Shown here: positions 47,616 through 59,329 of the stretch, one piece after another | How positions within the stretch are numbered: position 1 is the first letter of the stretch | How the letters are laid out: each line of letters opens with the position of its first letter | Notes under the pieces: generated by a model | The model's input: the letters and a program-made list of their open reading frames with translations, nothing else | What the model was told of the DNA's origin: nothing | Databases searched by the model: none | From: Lunularia cruciata | Taxonomy: Eukaryota; Streptophyta; Marchantiopsida; Lunulariales; Lunulariaceae | Length of the DNA stretch: 64,000 nt | Reading direction: 5' to 3' | NCBI GenBank assembly: GCA_948567375.1 | Contig: OX419755.1 | Coordinates: forward strand, 39,561,001-39,625,000 | Made by a program: the position numbers and the translations under genes

Positions 47616-49590
47616 GGAAGCAACATGTATACAAATTTTATGTTGAGTTTTATCATCATTATAAATTTAAGAATGGCGACTAAAGAAATCTTTGCTGTCA
47701 ACACTTGCTTATGATACTATATCAACAAAATCGGGTACTACATCGATTTACACCATGTCGAAGAGTTACATTAGAACGCGAGTCGTCAAAATTATAATTC
47801 TTGAAAACATTGTACACCCTCCACTCATGGGATACCGGAACTTCGACGATTTACACCATCTCTTAAATTCACAAAAGAACGTGAATCGTCGAAGCTTCAA
47901 CATCTTCAACACATTCTACCTCACTCCACTCATGCGATAGTCTTGCGTTCTAGGCGATAATAGTGTGTTCGGTACCCAAGGAAATGCCCCAACGACACTG
48001 CTAGGCATGCGAGTTAATTGTTTTCCTAACAGTTGTCGTGGATTCACGAATCAGGCCCTTAACGATCAGGTTACGCTGTGTTATTTCGAAATTACCACTT
48101 TTCCGTAGGAGCGACCTCGACCCGGGCTGTGAGTTCCTCTCTCGGAGTTATATCATTGACTCTTATCACTCAGTGTGACTAATCCGGGTTTAATTGCTCC
48201 GCTTTTGAAGCAAGGGACCGTGGTTAATCCCCCCATCAGTAATAGATTGGCGAGTGTGAAGTGCTTTATTAATCATCCATGCACCCATTCGGGGCTCGCC
48301 TTGCGGGGCCTATGCCAAAAGTGGATAAGTTGGGGACGGGGAACCCGTTTGCACATGCTAAAGAACTGGGCGATGAATATGCCCTCAACTCAGCCCCACG
48401 AACCAACGCCAGGCGTTGCGAATACAGTGCGAGTACAAACCCGAATTCAAATAAACATGTCGGTACAATCGTGCGACTGAGTCGCAAGGTGTAAGCTCGA
48501 GATGACGTCATGGAGGACGGTACTCTGCAGCCGTTTGTACGAGTTCGGGCAGCCGAGATGTATGAAAGCTGACCGGTTGATGCGAAAGAAATTGACCGGT
48601 GACGGGGGCAAGTTCGGGTTCACGATAAGGAATAATTTGTATCAGGAAAGATTTGTAAGGAAGGGCCGACCTGGACTTAAAGTATTGGGGCTTAGCCCCA
48701 TGTTACCTTTTTTTTTCTCTCCCTTGTTCGGCTTGATGGGGTCTTCCCTTGTCTGGGGAAAGAAACCTACAAGCGTCATTCCTGTTGAGCCGAGCTGGAT
48801 TAAAGCGGTCCGGTTGCTTGAGGGAAGAATCCGACCGGCGCCGGGTCAGGTCCGGTGTTTGACAGTGACCGGCTAATAGCCGAATAAGTGGGTCGCCGCT
48901 AAGTTAGACAGACGGGCCGAGTTCAGCACGTTAGATTTTTGTGCGGCGGAGAAGGAAGACAGTTTGGACCAAGAGTGGGAGCGGGATAAAGAGGGGATAA
49001 AGAGGCTCTTGCAACAGGGGTGGAAATAGAAGGTAGACGGCGGGAATTCGTCCCATGCAGGCAAGCAAGTAGGCCCGTACGTAAAGCAATTAACGACCTC
49101 GACTTGATGGAAGATGCAATGGCTGCGCAGGATTTTGTCGTGTAGCAGTCCCCAATTTCAGATCGTACATCCGACGGGCAGAAAGCTGTCCATGCACATG
49201 ATCGTTGAAAGCGCATACAATTTGGCTGCTGTCAATTGCGGGAGGCTTGTCACTCCTGACTGACAGTGTGACAACGTGGCGCCTACAGACAGACGTCGCC
49301 ATCCATCCTCGTCGGTATTGACCCTGCTCCTCCATCCTTGGTAGAATCTTTCCGTCTGGGACACGAAGAGGAGTAGTAGGCATCCGTCTTCGGCACTGCT
49401 AGTACCTGAGCACATCTATTGCGCAGTTCTGTCTGGTACTGTGCTTTTCGGCGTTGTCCGCGGTCTTCATCACCTCTCCGTTTCCTTTTCTCTCTCTTTT
49501 CTGTTCTGTTGTTGTTTCGTCTCGCCCACAGAGAAGAGACCTCTGCTGCAGTACAGTTTTTCGAAGAGCGCGCTCGTCTGTGGTCTCCTT
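47616..49590. other. Higher-GC intergenic DNA and distal AGO upstream region
   Basis: GC and CpG rise sharply from about 47.7 kb. 47740-47900 has an imperfect duplication around 'gatttacaccat.tc' with 'gaacg.gagtcgtc' motifs. Repeat D copy 3 lies at 48684-48750. 48560-48880 is rich in CCGG (gaccggt, ccggcgccggg). Overlapping ORFs on both strands at 48175-49755 look like chance open frames of GC-rich DNA. Confidence 0.5.
48684..48750 (+). repeat. Dispersed repeat D, copy 3
   Basis: 'ttggggcttagccccatgttacct...ccttgttcggcttgatggggtcttccc', matching the copies at 14986 and 15756, about 33 kb away in the AT-rich island. Confidence 0.6.
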
Positions 49591-49597
49591 TCATCGG

Positions 49598-49605
49598 TAT
49601 TTAAG
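49598..49605 (+). promoter_or_regulatory. TATA-like box upstream of the AGO gene
   Basis: tatttaag about 400 bp before the start codon. If used, it gives a 5' UTR of about 370 nt that is pyrimidine-rich and contains a CTG-rich stretch (49733-49753). Only positional support. Confidence 0.35.
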
Positions 49606-50005
49606 GGTGCGCATGGGAAATCGAGCCTGGATGGTCTCTCCGAGAGAGTGAGTGGAGAGAGCGTGGGTGGGAGGGAAGGCGAGGAACAGTTAGGTGCAAG
49701 ACTTAGGTGCGAGCAACAACTGCTTGTTCGCTTGCTGCCTCTGCTGCTGCTGTAGCTCCAACTCGTTTATTTCTGTATTCTGCTCTTCTCGCATGAGACG
49801 GAGTTTTGATCGATCTCTTGAATTTTAGTCTCTGGTGACGATAGAGAATCGGCACTCTCCGCAGTTTTCAAAATTTTGAAAATAGATTGAGACTATAGAA
49901 TATCTGGTCGTAGAGCCAGTGTTAGGCGATTCCTTGTGCAATCTTTTTACTCAATTTAGTCTGCGAGAGCTTTGATTCAGTTTTAAGGTTTGATCGTCTG
50001 GGATC

Positions 50006-53000
50006 ATGGACAATCCGGACAACCTGCCTCCCCCTCCTCCCCTACCACCATCGATGAGAGCGAGCTCGTCTTCGGGGCCCCCTGCTGGTGCTGCTGATGA
50101 GACGCGTCCTGCCGGACCTCGGACTGGTCTCCCAGGTCCTCCTCCTGGACCTCATCGGGGATCTCTCGGGGCTCCTCCTAATAGGCCTACGGGAGTCAGG
50201 CCTTCCGGTCTGCCATCTAACAATGCTCAGAGCTTAGCGATTGCTAAGCAGTTCCCGCAAATGAGGAGAAATGGATTGGGAACCAAAGGGATGAAAGTGG
50301 ACCTTGATGTGAATCATTTCAAGGTTCAATTCAGGCCTCGAGATGAAGTTTATCATTACAATGTATGCAATTCGGGTTTCCTTTTACCCCTCTACTGCTG
50401 GACTCAGTTTATTGTAATCTTTGTAAGACATTTAAAGTATTCGATCGAAATGTGTCTGTGGAATGTTTGCAATTTGATGCTTGTACACACTTTCACAATA
50501 ATTTTCCTGTGAAGTCCTACTTGAAGTTCGACAGCTACTTGATCGCATACTAATTTGAAATTCGTTTCCAATTTTCAGTCTGCAGCACACAATTTTCTAG
50601 GATGTTTAACTCTCTATGACCTCACATTGTCCTAATTCTCTCGGTCTTCTTTGTTATGCAGGTTACCATCGAGCCGGTAACGAAGAAAGTTGTAAGCAGG
50701 AAAATTATGATGAAGTTATACGAAATTTACGGTAAGAACTCTTTAAAGGGGAAAAGATTCGCTTACGATGGCGAGAAGTCCCTTTTTAGCGTCGGTGGCC
50801 TCGACTTTAACAGCAGAGAGTTTGCCGTTTCCTTGGAGGACGATCCTGGACGCGGTCCGAGGTGAATCCACCTCGTTTCAATTTCATCGTCTTACATTTA
50901 CGCACGGTTTAGGGGCTGTCGTCACTATCATCTCGGACGGGGTTTAGGGGTTAACACATTTGACGGGTGTTTTTCAGGCGTCCCTATGTTTCTCGAGAGG
51001 ATGACAATGCCGACGACGAGAGAGCTGCGCAACGGAGAAAGACTCACCAGGGGCGAGATTTTATGGTTCAAATAGAATTCGCTGCGAAGGTCAACATGCA
51101 GGCTATAGAGTCCGTTCTCAAAGGCAACAGGGAAGAGACTGCACAAGATGCCCTACGTGTCCTTGATATTATGTTGCGCGAGCACGCTGCGCGAAGGTAA
51201 ATTTGCCGTGAAGGCTACATTGTTGCTCTTCGTTCAGCATTCCTTCTTAGTTCAGCTAGTAAAGTGTTCAAATCTTGAGAGTGAGTTTGAGAAGAGAGAT
51301 CCGAGGCGCAATATTGGGGTAATTGGAGTCGCCACTTACCTTGGGCCGTTGGTGTCGACCTCGGTTATTGCAGGAATTATCTACTCATCCGGGATTGCTA
51401 TTTTCATGCTTCCCTCGGACCGGTGGGAGAGATTGGAGAAGGAGTTCAATCTTGGAGGGGGTACCACGTTTCCTTCCGGCCTACATCCGGAGGATGTTTG
51501 ACACTCAACTTCGGTAATTGTCATGGAGTTTAACTGGCGGAGTGCTGCAGTTTGATCGCGGGTCAAGGAACGCGTCTGACTCTATTTCCCACTTGTGTAT
51601 GCCAACCTGTGCAGATCTGTCAACTACTACATTGATAAAGCCTTTGCCTGTTCTTGTATTCATACAAGAGCATTGCAAGAAGGATATTCGCGGCTTCAGA
51701 GATTCAGACTGGCAAAAGGTATGCTGTACTTGAATCTCCCCGCAACGCAGAACCTTCGACCTTGTCTACTCGGGCAGCAGCAGATCTGTTCTTCTAATCA
51801 CCCCTCTCTCTCTTCTTAAAGGCCAGGAGAGTTCTGAAGGGTCTGCAAGTGGAGACGTACTCTGGCCGCAAACAGAAGATCCTCGGCTTCAGCCCTCAGG
51901 CTTGCAATGTCACGTCGTAAGTAGGCCATATCCTCGTGCTCGAACAAAACTCCTAGGTGTTTTGACTTGAAAGTCGGTCTATGTCTTTGAGCACTTCTAT
52001 CTGACTGACAACACTGAGTGTGAACCTAGTCTCCACATTTCCAAATCGATATTTCAGTTTCGCAGAACGGAGCAACATGAGGACACAAGAAGGCGAGTTA
52101 GACTAACCTAGGTTGTGCATCCACTTGGATATTCCAGTTTTGCAAGGAAAACGAGGAACCAAGAAGGAGAGTTGGTCGAAACGGTCGACATCACAGTTGC
52201 AGACTATTTCATGAAAGAACGAAATCTCTCCTTGCAGTATGCTAACCTGCCATGTCTTGATGTTGGTCGAAGCAACAAGCCAGTTTATCTGCCTATTGAG
52301 GTACGTCATTGCTTAGAACTATCGAGAGGCACTATATTTGATTCCAAGGGTGAGTGCAAATTCTTTAGTTTTCTTGATCACTGGGTCACCTCATTCCGAG
52401 CTGATTGTTCTGTTTCCAGCTCTGCAAACTCGTAGAGGGGCAGAGATACAAAAGGAACTTGAACGGCGTTCAGCGCAAAAATCACATTGATCAAGCGAGG
52501 CAAAGTCCTGAAGAACGCCGGAAGATTGTTCAAGATGTAAGTCACTCCCTTTACTTGGACATGTAAGGTCGTCACTCTTGACCATAAGGGTTGTTGCTGA
52601 CTTCTTCTAGGTGATTCTGTCTGTCAGGCGATGGACGTGAATAACTACAATGCGGATGAACTCGTAACCGAGTTCAGCGTGAAGATTGATAAGAGGATGG
52701 CCCGCGTACAGGGCCGTGTTTTGGAGGCCCCAACCGTGAGTAACTGAGTACAGCTGTTATCTTCTTCAACTCGATTGTCTGTATTGGAGATGTCAAGTAA
52801 CATGGCAGGTCGTGTGGTGCAGCTAATCTTTGGCAACAAAGAAGAGAGGCCCCAGAATGGACGCTGGAACTTTAATGCTAAGGTGAGCTACTATTCTCAA
52901 GGCATCTTGTTTTGAAAAGTTCAACACTCAATAACAACGTTTCTAAGGAATTGATATCCTGTCTCTTTCAGAAAATGAAGAACCCTGTGACCATCGACAA

Positions 53001-55755
53001 GTGGGCTTTGGTCAACTTTAGTCGTACGCCTGCCGATGCTGTGGCAGCAATTGCAAAGCAGTTGCAGAATGTGTGCCAGCAGAAGGGAATGGTATTATTT
53101 TACTCACTTCAGCTGGGAACTTTGTTTCGCACTTATGTTTAAACCCTTCTGTGTCGCGCCTGATCACGTGGTCCTACTACTCGTGCACAGACCCTTTCTA
53201 ACGAAAAGCTATCATTTATCATCGTCAACGAGAATCGGAATATGAGTAACCGTTCCGCTGAGGATAGAGTGAATGACATGCTGTTTACCCAGCTGAAAAA
53301 CCATAGGCCCTCGTTTGTGCTGGCAATCCTCCCCGAGAAGTCTTCTGAACTCTATGCTCCATTTAAGCGTGCATGCGAGTGCACAATTGGAATTGTTACC
53401 CAGTGCATGGTGCCACCGAGACAAGTCAAGGATCAGTACTTGACGAACTTGGCTCTGAAGATCAATCTAAAGGTACTTCTGATAGGACTTGCCAACCGTC
53501 ACTCACATCTTTTAAGTTCAATTACTCCGCTGCCTGGATGTAATTTCATTTGACCTTCACCACCAACTAGTGGGTAGGGTACAATGTTGTTTTGTCTCCG
53601 GAAGGAAAGGCTTTCTGCCAAGGGTCTTGGCAGTGCTCTCTGTGATATTTGGTTTGGATATGTCTCATGGATTTCTTGGAGATGCTCATTTGAATTGAAG
53701 TTCAATGCCTCCGCTACCTGGATCTAACGTCCTTCAACCTTCACCACCAACTAGTGGGGAGGTTACAATACTGTTCTGTCTCAGGAAGAAAGAAGGTCGC
53801 TGCCCAAGGTGTCGGCAGTGCCGACAGTGATATTTGGTTTGGATGTGTCTCATGGATCTCCCGGAGATGCTAACTCTCCATCTATTGCGGCCGTAAGTAC
53901 TATTGATCTATGCCTGGTCCGTGGTTATGTCAGAGTCACAGTCGGGCCGGTCAGACGTGGGTATGAAACCAGGTTGTCTACAATGGGTTCTGTATTCCAT
54001 TACACAATATGTCTGGTTCCGTAAGAACGTATGAATTGTATCCTTACTTCCGCTTATCTTCATAATGCTAGATTCACTTACATTCCATTTGCTCAGATTC
54101 AATTAATTTCGAGCAGCATACGGTCATGCATGCACTTCATATTCACTTTATTTGGACGTTCTCGGTTCTACACTTAGTGGGTTCTGGATCCCCCGTTTTT
54201 CGAGCAGCTTCTGCTCCCATATGTCTGGTTCCGTGGCTTCAGTTTCGGACCGTTGTGAATGTGATTACCGGCACCATAACTAACAGTTTCTTTTTACTTA
54301 CCAGGCTGTGGCTTCCATGAATTGGCCGCACATGTCTCAATACGCCCCAAGAGTCAGAGCTCAGGCTCCCAAAACTGAAATGATTGAAGGACTGTACGAA
54401 GAAGTTGAGGGAAAGTCAGGAGGGATGGTTATGTAAGTTCTTTGTCTGATTTTCGATCAGTGATGACGTTTCGGGATTCAGATGACTGTTAGTGATGAGA
54501 TCACCAAGCATCTGTTTTAAAAATAATTCCGCTTTTGTTCGTCTCTTTTCCAGGGAGCTGCTGAAGGACTTTTTCAGCACTTGCCAGCTGCATGGCTCAC
54601 ATAATGACCGTAAGCCACAGCAGATTATAATTTACAGGTAATGTGTTCTAATATTCCTTCCAGGTGGGTGGTATATTGTGTGATGCTTGAAAGGTTTAAC
54701 GTACTTCCTGATTGCCTTTCAGGGATGGAGTAAGTGAATCCCAGTTTGAACAAGTGATAGAGAAAGAGCTGATAGCTTTTAAGAAGGCATGCCGGGCGCT
54801 GGAACCAAACCCAGATTACAAGCCAAAAATTACTCTGATAGTTGTGCAAAAGCGGCATCATACTCGCTTTTTCCCTGCCAGGGGTAATGGAAATGTCAGG
54901 CCAGGTATGCACTTGATTCAGGTTTTCACGTTTAATGTCACTCTTTTACATTCTCATCCTGTTCCAAGTCGTTAAGTCGGCAGATTGACGTGGATAACAG
55001 GTACTATAGTGGACACTGATGTCTGCCACCCTCGGGATAATGACTTCTTCCTGATGAGTCACGCGGGAATCATCGTAAGTTGCAAATTGTCCAACTTCTG
55101 TTCTATGGTTCTTATCCTCTTCTAGAAAGTCAAAATCTATTGCTTCCTTAGTAAATTTAATTCTACCTTCATATCTTTGAGCATCTTTTTCGAGTGGCTA
55201 ACCTGAGTTACCGCACTGCACTTTCTCGTTTTCCATTAGGGTACGACACGCCCAACTCACTATCATGTGTTATACGACGAAATTGGTTTCAGCCCCGACG
55301 ATTTACAGCACTTGACTCATTGTCTTTGTTACAGGTAAAACTTCCAGTCATCTTGAGCTTCGGTGGTTTCTTGTATTTTGGTCTAGATGTAACTTTACCT
55401 GGTCATATTACTGGCTTTTAACATTCTTGTTCTATGTGTTGGATGCAGTTATGCGAGATGTACCACTGCCGTTTCTGTTGGTAAGATCACTTTCCCGAAC
55501 TTCCGGTATTTTCTAAAATTTTATTTATGCTCTAGGTGGGATGGACCACATAAATTCTGAAAGATTCTGTGATGTTTTCTACCTTCAGCTGCACCAGCCT
55601 ACTATGCGCATCTAGCAGCTCAGCATTGTCGAAACTTCGTGGACTCTGATTCTTCCTCCGGATCGGAGTCTTCCTCAATGACGGCGCGTGCTGGGAGGGT
55701 TCATCGGCTTCCAGCTCTGAACCCACAGTTGAACAAGAAGATGTTCTACGCGTGA
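50006..55755 (+). CDS. AGO4-like: ARGONAUTE protein, AGO4/6/9 clade
   Basis: An effector that loads small RNAs; AGO4-clade members guide RNA-directed DNA methylation in the nucleus. Coding exons: 50006-50362, 50662-50861, 50978-51196, 51374-51513, 51615-51718, 51822-51916, 52138-52300, 52420-52536, 52628-52735, 52823-52882, 52972-53091, 53191-53472, 53755-53892, 54305-54432, 54554-54637, 54723-54904, 55001-55074, 55240-55334, 55449-55480, 55589-55755. All junctions are GT-AG, phases agree, total 2865 nt (954 aa), usual AGO length. The first 75 residues are Pro/Gly-rich. N-domain about 90-300, PAZ about 320-450, MID about 555-655 (GIVTQCM), PIWI from 656. Slicer residues: D685 (GLDVSHG), E726 (KTEMIE), D773 (YRDGVSE), H907 (YYAHLAA). 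The C-terminus ends MFYA. The clade is assigned from MID/PIWI wording. Confidence 0.93.
52048..52102 (+). pseudogene. Decayed partial copy of AGO exon 7 start
   Basis: 'gatatttcagtttcgcagaac...acacaagaaggcgagtta' mirrors the true acceptor and exon start at 52127-52172 ('gatattccagttttgcaagg...accaagaaggagagttg'). It lies about 80 bp upstream in intron 6. It retains an AG that could act as a competing splice acceptor. A TAG follows soon after in the frame compared. Confidence 0.75.
53571..53690 (+). pseudogene. Tandem frameshifted copy of AGO exon 13
   Basis: 53512-53697 and 53698-53885 form a tandem repeat of about 186 bp that includes the intron end 'caccaccaactag' and the exon. The first copy reads W-V-G-Y-N-V-V-L-S then shifts by one base and reaches a TGA. 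It still shows 'atatttggtttggata.gtctcatgga', which encodes the first catalytic Asp in the second copy. Similarity fades after 'ggagatgct', so its donor site appears lost. Inclusion in the mRNA would truncate the protein. Confidence 0.88.
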
Positions 55756-57304
55756 TGGGATCTCGCACTAGCAAGGATGAGCCAAAGTTCTGTGTGTTGG
55801 AGCTCTAGGAGCCTTTCCATCAACAATTTTGCGAAGATACCATTTCTTTGTGGGCAGTCTAGGAGGCATGTTTTGTATAAAATCCTGCATTCTTACCCCT
55901 CTGAAGGTCGGCATGTCGTCTGCTAAGTTATTTGTTTCGAGATTGTATCTGCATAGGAGATCCTGCGAGATTCTCACCTGAGTGATGTAAGATTTTCCCT
56001 GGGTACATTAGGGGAGACATCAATATTATGAGGACTGTCTTTTGAATCTCTGTACAAGTACAGGAGTCGGATAGGAAGTAGCTTACAGACCGAGTAACTT
56101 TACATTCACTCTGAGAAGCGAAACGCCATATGTGACATGTACATGACGAAGTGGCCAAACTGTACCTAAATTTTCTATATCTGAAGGTCGTTGCGCATGA
56201 TGTTTACCTCACGAATCTTTGGTATTTACCCGCTTGACCTGGGTTCTCCGAGACATAGCTGGCTGATGACATGAGTTCCTCTTCCTGGAATTAAAGGTTG
56301 ATATTCCTTGACGGAGTGGTTTTTTTTCATTGGTGGAAGTTGAATTCAAGTTACTGACTATTTTGCATCCCTCGCACTCACTGGTTGGTTCACTTTACGG
56401 CCAAGTTATGATAATACATAGCCTGCCCACTACATACTTCACGTTTTCGTGGGTGAGCCCCAATCTCGGGTTGAAAATATCTGCCGTCCGGAATGACACG
56501 ATAGAAACTCAGTGTAAGCTCTTTATCCAGGCACTATGAATGCACTATGACCCGTTTGCAGGCACTAACCAGTGCGGGATTGAGGTCATTTTGATTTCGT
56601 CTGCTGATTCAAAGTTGAAGAGTACATTGAAGTTCCGCCGGCACCATAGAGCAAGTGCTCTGATAATGCCTATGCATGACGTAGCATTCGATTCAGTCTT
56701 TTTTCCGGCATTTGATCTGTTTTTATTGTCCAGGAGACACTGGAATGCCAAACATGTAATCCCGGCGTTGGATCGAGGATAAACACAGTCACGACATCGG
56801 GACAGATAACTTGCACAGTTTCTTCCAGTAACATATTCGAGAGTAATGGCGGCCGCGTACGATAAGAATGGGAAGATCCTAAGGAGCATGTTCGTAAGAT
56901 AGGGTATCCACTGCAACAGAACCTTCCGGAATGTAGGAGGTTCCTTACCCAAGGAAATATGTATGTAGAGAAAATCTGTTGCACAGATTTGAATGAGTTA
57001 TACGATAACAGGACGGTTCAATATGCGAAGCACGACAGTAACATGCATTCTCGAGCGGGGAGACAGTCACTGTTGGCGAGAAAAGATTTGGTTAATAGTA
57101 TAGATAATTTGGATTGAACGAGGAAGTCAGGGACAGTTATGCTCCTTGTTTCGCACCATCATGAATGTGAAGGACAAGGGCGGCGGAATGTTTATTTTCT
57201 CGGTCCCTTTTAACTTCCTGTGACACATAGTCTTCTGACCTGACTGGAGAGAGTCGGCTTGAGAATGGAGTTGATAGAGTGCTCATTGCCCATTTTGCGG
57301 ACTA

Positions 57305-57525
57305 CATGGATTTGCCTTATGTTTATCGAAATGTTTTGGACATTCTCTTATATTATTTGGTCGATAATCCAAGTCCAACAGAAGGTTCTTACCTGTCATG
57401 TGGATTATGCTACACACCGCGTACTCTCTGGATTTACTTCGTTTTCTTGAAACGTTTTGGACATGGTCTTCTGTTGTCTGTCGAGAATCTAAATCCAATA
57501 GAACCTGTCATGTGGATACGTGCTA
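57305..57525 (+). repeat. Tandem duplication, about 122-bp period
   Basis: 'tggattt.c.tt.gttt...gaaa.gttttggacat' at 57307 and 57429, both continuing to 'tctaaatccaa.agaa' and 'cctgtcatgtggat'. About 75-80% alike, so older than the other tandem duplications. Confidence 0.75.
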
Positions 57526-58709
57526 AACATCAACCCGACAGTTATTATAGAAGATAGAAGAAACTCTGAAAAGCCTGAAACATTCTACAATTTCTGCACG
57601 CTTGGAACGCTCACCGACGTATTACGCACCGAGCTAAATTCTTCAAGATAGGGTCCCTGGCGAGGAGGCATCGCGCATCTATCTGGACATTTGGTAGATG
57701 CGAGTTGCGTACATAACGGAATGTTTGTCTAGGCACTTTATCTTCTGGTGATTGATGGTGTGAGAAATGTACTGTCAACTTCTGCGAACTACGTCGATCG
57801 ATGGTCGACAAACTTTTTCTTTTCCCTCAGCAAGAGACTCAAGTTGCATAAGCATTAATGTGCCATGTCTATGTTATAATCCGCCAACTGTATAAGTAAA
57901 TTTGAACTTTTCGTTGTGTAATAGTATTCTACTTAGTGCGCTGTCTATTTAAAAGTTTGGTGATATCTGAAATACGTTTTGATTATTTTCTCTTTGCTTT
58001 CATTGCTCTATCAGTTCTATTTTACTTTTTATTTTCCTCATTAGGACGGGACACAGAATTGTTTCATTCTCCATTAGGCTATTCTATCCTATTCATTGGT
58101 AAATTGTTTTCCGCATTATGATGGGACATTGTATACGAACAGGAGGATAGGACAGAGAGAGGACATTTCGCATTAGGTTATTAGATTTGATTTAGTGTCA
58201 AATTGCACATAAACGTTGCCCATTAGGCCATTGCATTTGATTTAGCGTTAAATTGCACACTAACAATACATATAGCGCACTGGAATTTGAAGTTAAAACA
58301 TGAAATAACTTATTTGAAGTGATTTTCATTTTCGTGTTATCACTTCCAATTATCATGTTATTTCATGCTCCACTTAAATTTTCATTTTAGTTTGAGTAAC
58401 ACACCGGTTGCGAATTGTCAACTACCATGAAATAGGACAATGAGTACAGGAATTTAAAATCCTTTCATTCACTTTGCATGTGCACTGGTAACATAATTTC
58501 AGAAATATACCGATTGCGAATCGTCAACTAATATGAAAATAGAATAGCGCACTGGAATGTAAGATCCTTTCATTCATTTCTCATAGTTCTTTCATGTCCA
58601 CTGCAATTTTCAATATAGTTCAGGGACTACACAAGCTGTAATTTTAGGTTTTAGTTTTCAAAACTGAAATGACCAGAGGAAACATCAGTTATAACCGTAC
58701 AGTTTGAGA

Positions 58710-59119
58710 TTGCGTGCGTAGGTGTTTTCGGCACAGCTTAAAAGACATCTGGTTTGCAGACAGTTTATCACTACGTGGTTTACCATCGCATGCCGCGACT
58801 GTTTAAAAGTATTTGCACCAGCTTGCATTTGCTTTACTGCGATTTTCTCAGTATTTCACTACATGTACATGATTATCATCGCAGGTCGCGACGGTTTAAA
58901 AGACAAGTGTTTCTCTGAAATTGCGTAGATGTTTTCGACACAAGTTAAAGAGTCATCTGCTTTGTAGACAGTTTTTCACTACATGATTGCCATCGCACGT
59001 CGCGACTGTGAAAAGACGCTAGCATTTGCTTTACTGAGGTTTCTCAGTTTTCACTACATGTACATGTCTACCATCGCAGGTCGCGACGATTTAAGACAAT
59101 TGTTTTCCTGAAGTTTCTC
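58710..59119 (+). repeat. Two ~200-bp tandem units with CpG-rich motifs
   Basis: 58710-58920 and 58921-59119 share the same order of landmarks ('gcgta..tgttttcg.cac', 'catctg.tttg.agacagttt.tcactac'). Each carries two copies of 'catcgca.gtcgcgac.gttTaaa', at about 58784, 58878, 58991 and 59072. Confidence 0.82.
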
Positions 59120-59329
59120 ACTACGAGCTAGAGTATTTGGACAATGGGCAGTCGCAACTCGGTCAATAATTGCCTGCATTATCTACATCCCGTAGGAGCA
59201 AAGGCTATCGGTGATCGCATGAAAAGTCCCCACCGGTAGATTGTTGTTACAAACAAGATAGACAATATCCATCTATTTACACGGTGGTTTATCAACAAAC
59301 TTACAGGGCACTAATGGAGTAATGTGAAT

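Larger units (their letters stand above)
55756..59329. other. AGO 3' UTR and intergenic DNA between AGO and LEA14
   Basis: The AGO 3' UTR must start here; no clear poly(A) signal stands out. The 135-codon ORF at 56952-56545 (minus) overlaps another ORF and resembles nothing I know. From 57.9 to 58.7 kb there are degenerate repeats around 'catttgatttagcgttaaattgcacac' and 'gcgaattgtcaacta'. The two genes are convergent, so this is shared 3' space. Confidence 0.5.

Noticed and set aside
48175-49755. Cluster of overlapping ORFs on both strands
   Set aside because: They overlap each other in several frames in GC-rich DNA and have no domain. They probably reflect the low stop-codon frequency of GC-rich sequence.
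51148-51501. 117-codon ORF overlapping AGO exons 3 and 4
   Set aside because: The frame that continues the AGO N-domain uses the acceptor before 51374. This ORF runs mostly through intron 3 in another frame.
56545-56984. 135- and 104-codon ORFs on the minus strand
   Set aside because: Overlapping frames without motifs or splice support, in the AGO 3' flank.
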